Of a stretch of 64,000 nucleotides of DNA, positions 1-7,532 are shown piece after piece. Within the stretch, counting starts at the first letter, position 1; each line of letters opens with the position of its first letter. A model generated the notes under the pieces. It saw only the letters and a list, made by a program, of their open reading frames with translations. It did not search any database and was not told where the DNA came from. This stretch comes from Phycisphaerae bacterium (lineage in GTDB: Bacteria > Planctomycetota > Phycisphaerae > Sedimentisphaerales > Anaerobacaceae), in the NCBI GenBank assembly GCA_028714855.1, contig JAQTLP010000001.1, positions 250,572 to 314,571 of the forward strand, in the 5' to 3' direction. Made by a program: the position numbers and the translations under genes.

Positions 1-1
1 C

Positions 2-112
2 TATTTACGATTCAGCGGCTACTGGCTGATTGTGCTGTTGCTGCTTATCTTCTCATATATCCGCAGCTGCCGCTGGGCAAAGACCATTCTTCGCCGGCTT
101 GAGGTAATATAG
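2..112 (+). CDS. C-terminal end of a membrane protein (partial)
   Basis: The window opens inside this frame. The 36 visible residues give a hydrophobic run of about 11 residues (WLIVLLLLIFSYI) followed by a short basic tail and a TAG stop at 110-112. This is the usual look of a last transmembrane helix with a positively charged cytoplasmic end. It would be convergent with the peptidase gene, whose stop lies 18 bp away. No family can be named from so short a piece. The other two forward frames give less protein-like translations. Confidence 0.45.
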   Translation, partial: YLRFSGYWLIVLLLLIFSYIRSCRWAKTILRRLEVI

Positions 113-130
113 AGGCGGGGAGCGAGAATA

Positions 131-1483
131 TTATTGCTGTTGCCGGTGCGCAGATTTTTGGGGTGAGGCCGTATTGCTGACGCTGTTGGCATCGGCTTTA
201 GTGTTTTTTTCGGATTTGACACGGTTTGCGTCAGCAGTTGTTGTAGATGCGAGGTATTTTCTCGCGTAATCGGCGCTGGTCTTCATATCTTCCTTTTCCC
301 AGTTGCATTTCAGAAACTTCTCATACCAGCACTTGGCGTTTTTCGGGTCTTTCAGGTGATAGTAACAGTTTCCAATATGGTAGGCCGTTCGATGTTTGTA
401 TTCGTAATAATCTGCGTATTCCCATGCTTTGTTGTAATACTCAATCGCTTTTTGGTAGTCCTTCTCGTTATAATATATGTTAGCCATCAGGCCGGCTGCC
501 TGCGGATACTCAACGCTTTCCGGGTCTTCGAGAATTGGCTTGAGATTCTCCCTGCATTTTTCGTAATCCTTGCTTCGGTAATAACATTCAGCTAATTCCA
601 GCCGGGCTGCGGGATAATCCGGTTTCAATTCGAGGGCACTTGAAAATGCCTGAATCTTTTGGGCCTGGTCACTAGCTTGCTGGCCGTCCTTCAAATATGC
701 CCCGGCATAACAATTCGTTTCGATGAACTTTTTAAGCTCTATATTTATCTTTCCATAAGTGGCGCCCACTGTTTCTTCGAGGACCGGAAGCTCATAACCT
801 TTTTCCTGGACGGCTTTTAAGTATTGCTCGATCTGGCCCGTTTCGTGCAGCCAGTAAAAAAGCGCTCTTGCAAAATGACAGCCCAAATTCCACTCATTAA
901 ATTGTTCTGTTGAGGATGCGAACAGGCGTTTTATATTGGGCCTGCGTCCCTCCTCCATTTCTTTTCTCAATATTTGTTCCCGCCATGGGTTCGGCCTGCC
1001 GACGTTTAGTTTGCCTTTGACGATTCGATTCTGTTCGCCCAAAAAACAGGCAAGCCCTTCATTAAACCACGTGGGAGAGTTTCGATAATTCAGCCGAATG
1101 AAGTGATGCGCGATTTCGTGAAAAAGCGTGCCCCAGCCGCTAAGCTCTCCGTCGTTCATATACCGATGCGTGTATATCGCCGGCATATCGGGGTCATAGA
1201 AGCCGTAATCGACTTCCGTCTTCTTGCCGTTTTTGTCGAGGAGATGCTGAGTGTCGGACTGTGTTTTGGAGTAGTAGATTGTCAGAGGTTTCTGCCAGCC
1301 CGTTTGAAAATACTGTCCCAGCAGATTCTCGTAATACGCATCGGCGTTTACCTGGACAAATTCCACGAAACAGGGGTCTAAATCGCTGGAGATTATAAAG
1401 TGGTCGCTTTTGTAATCTTCAGCAAAAGTATTTGCAGGAAACAGAAATGCGCAGCATAGATACAAGAATATTTGTTTCTTCAT
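131..1483 (-). CDS. Secreted DUF1570-like zinc metallopeptidase with TPR repeats
   Basis: About 450 residues. An N-terminal signal peptide (MKKQIFLYLCC, cut after a TFA motif) predicts export. The middle carries a gluzincin-type zinc site: HEIAHH supplies two His ligands, and WFNEGLA about 20 residues later supplies the Glu, as in the peptidase-MA/DUF1570 group common in planctomycetes. The C-terminal third contains tetratricopeptide-type helices (repeated YYxxKDYxKA patterns) and ends in a polar, Lys-rich tail. The ATG at 1483 is preferred over a TTG three codons upstream. The tmRNA gene lies upstream on the same strand. Substrate unknown; the repeats suggest a protein partner. Confidence 0.75.
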   Translation of the reverse strand: MKKQIFLYLCCAFLFPANTFAEDYKSDHFIISSDLDPCFVEFVQVNADAYYENLLGQYFQTGWQKPLTIYYSKTQSDTQHLLDKNGKKTEVDYGFYDPDMPAIYTHRYMNDGELSGWGTLFHEIAHHFIRLNYRNSPTWFNEGLACFLGEQNRIVKGKLNVGRPNPWREQILRKEMEEGRRPNIKRLFASSTEQFNEWNLGCHFARALFYWLHETGQIEQYLKAVQEKGYELPVLEETVGATYGKINIELKKFIETNCYAGAYLKDGQQASDQAQKIQAFSSALELKPDYPAARLELAECYYRSKDYEKCRENLKPILEDPESVEYPQAAGLMANIYYNEKDYQKAIEYYNKAWEYADYYEYKHRTAYHIGNCYYHLKDPKNAKCWYEKFLKCNWEKEDMKTSADYARKYLASTTTADANRVKSEKNTKADANSVSNTASPQKSAHRQQQ

Positions 1484-1556
1484 CTTTTGCAAAATTCCCG
1501 TAATGTGTTAATAAAAAGTCCGACTTCATCCCACTTAGGGACTATGCCGTGACACC

Positions 1557-1585
1557 CTTCGTCCGCCGACAAGCGGCGAACGAAG
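1557..1585 (-). terminator. Hairpin just 3' of tmRNA
   Basis: The arms CTTCGT and ACGAAG, with an inner GCCG/CGGC stem, form a hairpin beginning 2 bp beyond the 3' end of the tmRNA. There is no U-run after it on the minus strand, so it may be a processing or weak termination structure, not a classic rho-independent terminator. Confidence 0.4.
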
Positions 1586-1587
1586 AC

Positions 1588-1943
1588 TGGAGGCGGGGGG
1601 ATTCGAACCCCCGTCCCGAGATGCTTCAAGACAAGCATCTACATGTTTAGTCGCTTTATTTACTATTTTCGCCTTATTAAGCGCCAAACGACAGGCTCAA
1701 AATTCAGCTATTTCGGGATTAAGTCTCACCGCACCGGCCCGAAAAACCGACTTGGCCAGCCTGCTTTTTTACGCCCTTGCCTAACCCACAGGCAAAGTCA
1801 GACAGGACGAGCCGCTAAATTAAGCAGCCATTTGCAACTGGTAGTTGCCAATTAAAGTTGTTGCCGGAATGATTAGCCAGGCCAACCGGCGTCCTGGACA
1901 TGCGTCTTGGCTCTCCGTCATCCGGTCGAAGCCTTTCGCCCCC
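1588..1943 (-). ncRNA. ssrA: tmRNA (transfer-messenger RNA)
   Basis: The 3' end reads as a tRNA-like half: a T arm with GGTTCGAATC loop context and acceptor strand CGCCTCC followed by discriminator A; the CCA is not encoded. The 5' end GGGGGCG pairs with it over 7 bp. The third pair is G-U, the alanine identity element expected for tmRNA. The internal frame starting at GCA (1864-1862) encodes ATTLIGNYQLQMAA and a TAA stop, ending in the AA expected of a proteolysis tag. The length of 356 nt is typical. It rescues stalled ribosomes with SmpB. A good promoter lies 60 bp upstream. Confidence 0.93.
1820..1864 (-). other. tmRNA proteolysis-tag reading frame
   Basis: The frame GCA ... GCT GCT TAA inside ssrA would add ATTLIGNYQLQMAA to stalled proteins. 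It was chosen because it ends in MAA then stop, like known tags ending in LAA, VAA or MAA, and contains an NYxL core. The other frame that opens with Asn-Asn-Phe ends in GCLI and lacks the AA end. The resume codon is inferred. Confidence 0.65.
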
Positions 1944-2004
1944 GTATTAACTTTTCAAAAATTCCGCTTTGTGGTTCGATGGCGCATCCGCAATCGTACG
2001 ATGT

Positions 2005-2033
2005 ATTATATCGTTTATTGCTGTGATTTGCAA
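2005..2033 (-). promoter_or_regulatory. Sigma70-type promoter of ssrA
   Basis: On the minus strand TTGCAA is separated by exactly 17 bp from a perfect TATAAT. Transcription would start near 1998, giving about 55 nt of 5' leader to be removed by RNase P before the mature tmRNA end at 1943. It sits in the 96 bp between ssrA and the stop of the GH116-like gene. Confidence 0.7.
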
Positions 2034-2039
2034 GACAGG

Positions 2040-4634
2040 TTACTGTTTAAATAAGCCGGCGAGGAAAGATTTCAACTGCGGAGAGTCTATGGTTGTAGAA
2101 CCAGTCTTTTGCTGAAGCTCTTTAATATACATCATTGCCAGTTGCGAGAATATCGCGCCGGGCCTGGTATAGCCGCATACGATATAATGCGGCCCCGGCT
2201 TCGATTCGCCGGCTTCCTTCTCAAACGTCGGCCTGACGCTTTCAGGGGTAATAAGGGAATTGGCGTGCTGGAACACGACCTTGTCCATTACCTTATAGAC
2301 TTCTTTGCTCTCTTTGACTAATCCGTAATAATCGAGAAGCTGGGCGAGCACATAATTCGACGCTACCCAGACGTCCTTCCCCTGGTCCGATTCAACGGGT
2401 TTGCCGGTTTGTGTCCGGGCGGTGGCCCAGCCGAGAGGATTGCGGTTATTTGTGTAAATCGTTTTCAGAATCACTCTTGCCTTCTCGGCGGGGATAAACG
2501 GCTCTTCCCCGATTAGTATCAAATACCACAAGCCATCGAGCTGGTTAGTCCAGACGTCCGCGTTTGTCTTTCCCGTGGCAAAGTCAACACAGGTAGCGTA
2601 ATACTGCATCCGCTTGCCTTTAACTTTCTTGTCTATCCACAACTTCTCGTAAACGGCAAAGCTCTTTTCGAAAATCTCTTCGTATTCCTTTTTGGCTTTT
2701 TTGTCTCCCATCATATCCGCCATCTTGCTCATTGCCTTGCAGACAGCTAAAAAACCATTTGTGCAGTAGGAGTCTATCCCGAACAAAGTGATATTATCGA
2801 AGGTGTTCTTTACCTCATCGGGATTACCTTCGGGGATGCCGTCACCGTCCAGGTCGAGCTTTTCTAAATATTCGAATCCGAATTTAAGCGTCTCCCAGTT
2901 CTTCTTAAGGAAATCCGTATCGCCTGTGTATTTAACGTTGCGCAGCACCCGCAGCGCGATTTTGGGAAACAGGTCTATCCAGTAATTTGTGTTATACCAG
3001 GTGTATTCGCTTTTATTCCGCATCGGATTGCCGAAGGTCAAAGCGGTCAAATCGTGATACAGACTGCCCTTTATTTTCGTAGGCGCTTTTACGTGGGTCA
3101 GCGATGTGCCTTCGTACTCATCCGGATGATCCGTGAAATGCTGCCGGGCCTCGGCGAAAGATGCGTGGGTATGATAGAACCGCTCCGTAAGATTTTCGTC
3201 CAGTATCGAGTCGACGAACTGCTGGCAGATTTCCCTCTCAACATCCGGGAACAGCATCAGCAGTATCATCGAAAACCAGTCAACGTCCTGCGAGTTGACA
3301 TAAGGATAATCGAAACATTCAAGGAATCTTGCCACGTCGTTGCCGTCCTTATCCACAATCCACGCCGCCGCGTTCGACAGCGGGAAATGGAATTCGTTGA
3401 CAATCAGTCTCAGCAGCATTAACGCGCCCTTGGCGTCTCCTTTATAGGAAGGACTCTGCTGTATCAGCTCTAACATCTTGTTTTGAATTGCGATTGTCTT
3501 GCTTAGCCATTCGGGATATTTATCGAGCGCTAATTTGGCCATATCCTGCGCTCTGGTGTCTGCGTTCTTGAAGCTTTTGACGTATTTGCGGTCAAATGCC
3601 GTCCCGTCCGCATACCACTGCTGCGGGAAGTCGAAAACGATTGCGACCGGTATCTTCTTTGTCTCTTTCGGCTTTAACGTGAAGGTAATGCTGACCGCTG
3701 CGCCGTAATCGTGATTGACTTTAGGCCCGAACTTTTCATAAAAGCCGCCGTCGCCCTTCAGTAGCAAATCCTGCCTTAAGCTGTTTAATCTGAAATACGG
3801 TTGCGTGTCTATCGTTACCCCGTCCATCTCTGGCACCGCTATAACCATTTTCTCCGGACTCGGCCCAGCTTGTTTAGAATCGAAACACGAGCTTTCCGTA
3901 CTGCCCATTATCACGCCTCTTACCCCGGCAGAGCTGAAATCCTCGTGGACGTGGCCTTTCAATTGCGCCGAGCATATAAAGGCGGTGTCCTGGTCAATCG
4001 GCCGGTATTTCTTCTCCTGCAGGTTTGCCAAACTCGGCCGCGGTATCACTAACGTAATCTGCTGTGCCTGCTTCGAAGTGTTCTCGACCTCATACTCTTC
4101 GACGCCGATAGGCATCAGAGTTTGTTCGTTGCCGGAAAGGAATGGGCTGATTAATCTTCTCGTAACTGTGGCCTTGCCCAATTTGTAAGACATATCCGTC
4201 ATTGGCGTTGCCAGAGAAATCGTAACACACTTTACATCTACCGGAGCATAATAATAGCGTTCCGATACGGGTATATCATCGTGGCTTTCCGATACCTGCG
4301 GCTTTTTTGTCGTGAGCATTACCGGCTTCTCGTCGTTTGGCGGAAGGCAGCCCGCGGCGGAAATGCGGACAATCGGAGCGGAAGCGAACTGCATCGCCTT
4401 TTGATTTATATATACCAGCCGTCCCGCGTCATTGATGCGGTTGTATAAACCATCGGGAGATATGCCTGCCGAGCAGGTTGGAGCGCCTTGAAGAAAAATA
4501 GTCAGAGGGAAGTCCATTGTCTTTGACATTCCCTGAAAATGCACCGACATCTTGTTTTTAACGTAAATCGCGGGTATCTGTGCCCCCGATATTGTGAACA
4601 AATCGCTCATCTTTAAGCTGCTCGCTTTAGCCAT
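2040..4634 (-). CDS. GH116-like glycoside hydrolase
   Basis: 864 residues, without a signal peptide, so probably cytoplasmic. It resembles family GH116 (GBA2-type beta-glucosidases, beta-xylosidases and glucosylceramidases). A beta-rich N-terminal half is followed by an (alpha/alpha)6-barrel with FLECFDYPY..NSQDVDW (about 439-453), DGDGIPEG (596-603) and TNQLDGLWY (696-704). In characterised members the last motif is [D]Qxx-G-x-W, with the Asp acting as general acid/base; here the matching residue appears to be Asn697. It might therefore use a different mechanism or be catalytically altered. ACAGGAG precedes the ATG, and it has its own promoter. Likely substrate: a small beta-glucoside or xyloside. 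Confidence 0.72.
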   Translation of the reverse strand: MAKASSLKMSDLFTISGAQIPAIYVKNKMSVHFQGMSKTMDFPLTIFLQGAPTCSAGISPDGLYNRINDAGRLVYINQKAMQFASAPIVRISAAGCLPPNDEKPVMLTTKKPQVSESHDDIPVSERYYYAPVDVKCVTISLATPMTDMSYKLGKATVTRRLISPFLSGNEQTLMPIGVEEYEVENTSKQAQQITLVIPRPSLANLQEKKYRPIDQDTAFICSAQLKGHVHEDFSSAGVRGVIMGSTESSCFDSKQAGPSPEKMVIAVPEMDGVTIDTQPYFRLNSLRQDLLLKGDGGFYEKFGPKVNHDYGAAVSITFTLKPKETKKIPVAIVFDFPQQWYADGTAFDRKYVKSFKNADTRAQDMAKLALDKYPEWLSKTIAIQNKMLELIQQSPSYKGDAKGALMLLRLIVNEFHFPLSNAAAWIVDKDGNDVARFLECFDYPYVNSQDVDWFSMILLMLFPDVEREICQQFVDSILDENLTERFYHTHASFAEARQHFTDHPDEYEGTSLTHVKAPTKIKGSLYHDLTALTFGNPMRNKSEYTWYNTNYWIDLFPKIALRVLRNVKYTGDTDFLKKNWETLKFGFEYLEKLDLDGDGIPEGNPDEVKNTFDNITLFGIDSYCTNGFLAVCKAMSKMADMMGDKKAKKEYEEIFEKSFAVYEKLWIDKKVKGKRMQYYATCVDFATGKTNADVWTNQLDGLWYLILIGEEPFIPAEKARVILKTIYTNNRNPLGWATARTQTGKPVESDQGKDVWVASNYVLAQLLDYYGLVKESKEVYKVMDKVVFQHANSLITPESVRPTFEKEAGESKPGPHYIVCGYTRPGAIFSQLAMMYIKELQQKTGSTTIDSPQLKSFLAGLFKQ

Positions 4635-4706
4635 TTAACGTCTCCTGTTAGGTTTAATTTCCGCGGTTTCCGCATTTTTAGCGGTTAAACAGCGGTAAAA
4701 CACAAA

Positions 4707-4735
4707 ATAATACCATATACCACCCTGCCTTTCAA
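4707..4735 (-). promoter_or_regulatory. Promoter of the GH116-like gene
   Basis: TTGAAA, a 17 bp spacer and TATTAT on the minus strand, about 70 bp upstream of the ATG at 4634. Both boxes differ from consensus at one position each. Confidence 0.65.
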
Positions 4736-4763
4736 GCGTTTTTTGACGCGGATAAACAGGGCC

Positions 4764-4792
4764 TTGACAGTTAAGCACATTGGAGAGAAAAT
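4764..4792 (+). promoter_or_regulatory. Possible promoter of the DUF3313 lipoprotein gene
   Basis: A perfect TTGACA is followed after 17 bp by GAAAAT, a 4 of 6 match to the -10 box. It is divergent from the GH116 promoter, about 45 bp from the start codon at 4837. The -10 box is weak. Confidence 0.4.
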
Positions 4793-4836
4793 AGAGTGAG
4801 GTTGTCTATATCTGTTTTTAATGGGAGCAAGATAAT

Positions 4837-5595
4837 ATGGCAAAGGCGCTTATAACGAATATATGTCTTTTCGCAGGGCTCTTTATTTTAACTGGCTGCA
4901 AAGCAGGCGAGGTGCCCGACTCCGGCTTCAATCCTAACCCCGAACGGATGTCCAAAGATGCCAATGTGCCCTTCCAGCGCACCTACTGGAACGACAAATT
5001 CGACCCCAGGGCCTACCATAAAATCTTCATCGCCCCTGTTAATACTGACCACGTTATGGCCCAGAAATTCTGGGAGCAGATGAACCTCGCCAACCTCGAT
5101 AAGGAAAGGCTTCAAGAAGACGTCACGTCGATGGCAGACTATACGCAGCACTCATTCACGCGGGCTTTCATGAAAGACCCGAGCCGTCGCTTCATAGTAG
5201 TAAATGTCGCCGGTCCCGATACGCTGATACTCGAGATGGCCCTCGTGCAGTTGGTGCCGTCAAGGGCGGTATTTGCCGCCGTCGGCTGTGTTTTTCCAAG
5301 TATCCCGGCAGTGGTCGGCATGACCAGCGGTGTGGCATCGAAATCACAGGACGTCGGCAAAGGCGTGGTCGCTATCGAAGGCCGCTTCAGGGACGGCAAG
5401 ACCGGCGAAATCATCGGCATGTTCGCCGACTGCGAGCACCCGAAATCGGCTATTCTCGATTTGAAGGCCCTCAACTGGTGGGCCCCCGCCAAAGTAATCA
5501 TCGACGACTGGAGTAAGCAGTTAGTCGAGGCCGCCAATGCGCAGCCCGGCGCCACGGTGAAGGATTCCCCCGCCTTTGAGCTCCTCGTGTGGTAA
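4837..5595 (+). CDS. DUF3313-type lipoprotein
   Basis: 252 residues. The N-terminus ends in a lipobox (ILTGC, Cys at about 21), so it is a lipid-anchored envelope protein. The mature part matches the general layout of DUF3313: an opening SGFNPNPERMSKD segment, a middle with YHKIFIAPV and a C-terminal half with GVVAIEGRFRDGKTGEIIGMFAD. No catalytic motif is visible. A GGGAG ribosome site sits 9 bp before the ATG. It is divergent from the GH116 gene and followed by a non-coding repeat region, so it is probably monocistronic. Function unknown. Confidence 0.65.
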   Translation: MAKALITNICLFAGLFILTGCKAGEVPDSGFNPNPERMSKDANVPFQRTYWNDKFDPRAYHKIFIAPVNTDHVMAQKFWEQMNLANLDKERLQEDVTSMADYTQHSFTRAFMKDPSRRFIVVNVAGPDTLILEMALVQLVPSRAVFAAVGCVFPSIPAVVGMTSGVASKSQDVGKGVVAIEGRFRDGKTGEIIGMFADCEHPKSAILDLKALNWWAPAKVIIDDWSKQLVEAANAQPGATVKDSPAFELLVW

Positions 5596-5620
5596 ATTAC
5601 GCAGATTCACCCTGCGGCTG

Positions 5621-5780
5621 AAAAAATCAATCAAAATCGTTGGTAGTTGCACACCTAAAATCCATTTTTTCAAAAAGTTTTTATCCCTTTAATGGCAACG
5701 ACTTAGCATAAATCGCACCATCCAAAACCCTGTATTTTTCGCATCAAACGCGCATGTCCCTCCAATTACGAAGGGATGTA
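5621..5780 (+). repeat. Dispersed ~150 bp repeat, copy 1
   Basis: Shares an ordered set of blocks with 7344-7502 (same orientation) and 43395-43550 (opposite). The blocks are AATCAATCAAA, AAATCCATTTT then TTTTTATCCCTTT, AACGACTTAGCA, TTTTCGCATCAA and GCGCATGT followed by TCCAATT. It lies just downstream of the lipoprotein gene and forms the left edge of the two-gene accessory segment. Non-coding; function unknown. Confidence 0.6.
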
Positions 5781-5789
5781 TTCCCGTAG

Positions 5790-5828
5790 CCCCCGTCGTT
5801 TTGCTTCGCTTTTGCGAAGCAGCGGGGG
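5790..5828. other. GC-rich hairpin
   Basis: An outer CCCCCG / CGGGGG stem encloses a perfect GCTTCGC-TTTT-GCGAAGC hairpin. The two sides are unequal, leaving a bulge. There is no T-run on either side, so it may be a repeat end or RNA structure, not a terminator. It follows directly on repeat copy 1. Confidence 0.5.
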
Positions 5829-6160
5829 TAGAGAGAAAGCCTGCCCTGTGGGATGCGCCTTTTGCTATCCCATCGGGATTTTCTCTTGAAATGAAAACCC
5901 TTTAAGGGATTAACTAAAAACTCAAAACTAAGTGGAGCTTATCATGGCAACTGACGCCAAAATCCTCTAATAATTTAAAACAAAAAATTCTACCCTGAAC
6001 AAAGTCGTAGGGTCAAAATCAAAAACCACCGCCACTGCTTACTCAATTTTACCCCATTTCAGGCCCAGCAAAGGCCGAAAAGACTGATTTTTGCAGCAGG
6101 ATGCTCTGGTATTATATTTGCCATACGCATAATAGGCCAAAAAAAACAGGTTTTTCCCTA
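5829..6160. other. Non-coding stretch before accessory genes
   Basis: About 330 bp, AT-rich toward its end. It includes a short inverted repeat ATCCC-ATC-GGGAT near 5872 and an eight-codon ATG frame at 5944 with GGAG before it, too short to call. I see no gene here. Confidence 0.4.
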
Positions 6161-6189
6161 TTTACAAATTTATGCACTAACTATATAAT
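6161..6189 (+). promoter_or_regulatory. Strong promoter of the two-gene accessory unit
   Basis: TTTACA, 17 bp, then a perfect TATAAT ending at 6189. Transcription would begin near 6196. This rules out a TTG at 6189 as start of the following gene and points to the ATG at 6252. Confidence 0.7.
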
Positions 6190-6251
6190 TGCCGAAGAGT
6201 GGATATAGTCGATCTAAGAAGCCGGATCATAGAGGAAAAATAGACAGAACG

Positions 6252-6656
6252 ATGTCGAAAAAGAAAACTTCGTCTGAATTGAAAGCGGAAAACCGGTTAC
6301 TTCGTCAGTTCAATATATCGAGCGTAGTTGCTTCTGTACTCAACAATCTTATGAAGTATGGAACTGTATGTTTCGTGTTCTGGATGCTTTACTGTTGCGT
6401 TGACTCTCTTTCAGGGAAGATAACTGACGCCAATATCCTTGTGAAATTCTTCGGAAGCCTAAAGGCAAATAACGGTGTTGCTTATATTTTTGGTGGTTGT
6501 GGTCTTCTTTATGGCATGGGTGAACGAAGATTACGAAAAAGAACGATAGGACGGCTGGAAGGAAGAATTCAAAAATACGAACAACAGCTCGATCCCAATC
6601 GTAGTTCAAGTAAACTTGGAGCAGATGGAGACACAAATCCAAAAGACCGCTCTTAA
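6252..6656 (+). CDS. Small membrane protein of unknown function (first of a pair)
   Basis: 134 residues from the ATG at 6252. A charged N-terminus (MSKKKTSSELKAENR) precedes a hydrophobic helix (TVCFVFWMLYCCV) and a second one (NNGVAYIFGGCGLLYGM). A basic, probably coiled-coil tail follows (RRLRKRTIGRLEGRIQKYEQQL), with a polar end. Two membrane spans with both ends in the cytoplasm would fit. I do not recognise the family. It sits 11 bp upstream of the next gene, behind one promoter, and the pair lies between direct copies of a dispersed repeat. An upstream in-frame TTG overlaps the -10 box and is rejected. Confidence 0.6.
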   Translation: MSKKKTSSELKAENRLLRQFNISSVVASVLNNLMKYGTVCFVFWMLYCCVDSLSGKITDANILVKFFGSLKANNGVAYIFGGCGLLYGMGERRLRKRTIGRLEGRIQKYEQQLDPNRSSSKLGADGDTNPKDRS

Positions 6657-6667
6657 GAGGTGATAAG

Positions 6668-7216
6668 ATGACAAATGATACATTATTTAATGCCGCCTGG
6701 AGTTTGTTGGCTATTATGGCAATAGCATATATTGTGTTTTGGCGGTATAGGGCATATAAGCTAGACGCTTTTCGACAAGACATCTTTGATTTGCGAGATG
6801 CGCTGTTCGACGAGGCCCAAGAAGGACTGATATCATTTAACCACCCGGCTTATGGAATGCTTCGAGAGTTTATGAATGGTTTCATTAGATTCGGTCATCA
6901 ATTATCTCTTTGGCAGATTCTAATATTTTTATTCTTAGCACGAAAAGAAGACTTTGCTACCAAATCTTCCTTTGAGGAGAAATGGAAAAAAGTGACTAGC
7001 GACCTTATGCCATCTGTGAAGGAGCAGTTAGATAGTTATCGCTTAAAAGCGCACTTTGCCATTTTCAAACATCTTATTGCCACAGCGCCTGGACTGATTT
7101 TGACTATTGTGGTGCCATTGCTGCTTTTGTTATTTATGAAGATTATTGTAGAACGATTGAAAAACTTTACTAATCCACCTATTGATTCTGCGGCACTAAC
7201 ACTAGGGCAGGCGTAA
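6668..7216 (+). CDS. Membrane protein of unknown function (second of a pair)
   Basis: 182 residues. One transmembrane segment near the N-terminus (WSLLAIMAIAYIVFW), a middle amphipathic part with RAYKLDAFRQDIFDLRDALFDEA and HPAYGMLREFMNGFIRFGH, and a strong hydrophobic segment near the C-terminus (LILTIVVPLLLLLFM). The ribosome site AAGAGGTGATAAG before the ATG is among the best in the window. It is co-transcribed with the upstream small membrane protein. The middle segment looks conserved and may be cytoplasmic. No enzymatic motif; function unknown. The arrangement would suit a toxin/immunity or phage-defence pair, but nothing in the sequence proves that. Confidence 0.65.
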   Translation: MTNDTLFNAAWSLLAIMAIAYIVFWRYRAYKLDAFRQDIFDLRDALFDEAQEGLISFNHPAYGMLREFMNGFIRFGHQLSLWQILIFLFLARKEDFATKSSFEEKWKKVTSDLMPSVKEQLDSYRLKAHFAIFKHLIATAPGLILTIVVPLLLLLFMKIIVERLKNFTNPPIDSAALTLGQA

Positions 7217-7343
7217 CCTACGGAATGTCTTTTTTCTTTCAGTGTGCAGTGTGATTATACGGCAATTTCAACCCCTTTTGCCTCATTTTTACCACTCGTC
7301 AATGTCCAAAAAAACTATCAATTTAGGCAATCTATGGCTTGCA

Positions 7344-7502
7344 GAATTTTCAATCAAAAGCGCAGGTAGCCAGCGGCAAATCCTGAGATTTTGTAAGTTT
7401 TTTTTAATTCTTTAAGCGCAACGGGTTAGCAAAAATCTCTCCTCCGAAAATATCAGAATTTTCGCATCAATCGCGCATGTTCGTTCAATTATAGGGGGGA
7501 TA
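7344..7502 (+). repeat. Dispersed ~150 bp repeat, copy 2
   Basis: Same order of blocks as copy 1: TCAATCAAAAGCGCAGG, TTAATTCTTTAAGCGCAACG, GGTTAGCAAAAATC, CCTCC, GAATTTTCGCATCAA, GCGCATGTTC and TTCAATTATAGGGGGG. It is a direct repeat of copy 1 and ends 30 bp before the methyltransferase gene. The rest of the 7217-7532 gap holds no visible gene. Confidence 0.6.
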
Positions 7503-7532
7503 TTGGGCCATACTATTTAACGGAGGTTATGA

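Noticed and set aside
5944-5970. Eight-codon ATG frame preceded by GGAG
   Set aside because: Too short to support; perhaps a relic of a gene start.
6189-6251. TTG start giving a longer first membrane protein
   Set aside because: The TTG overlaps the -10 box of the promoter, so it would not be in the mRNA.
5621-7502. Idea that the repeats are integron attC sites around a gene cassette
   Set aside because: No clear paired R and L boxes or integrase was seen; the repeat blocks do not form the expected attC fold by eye.
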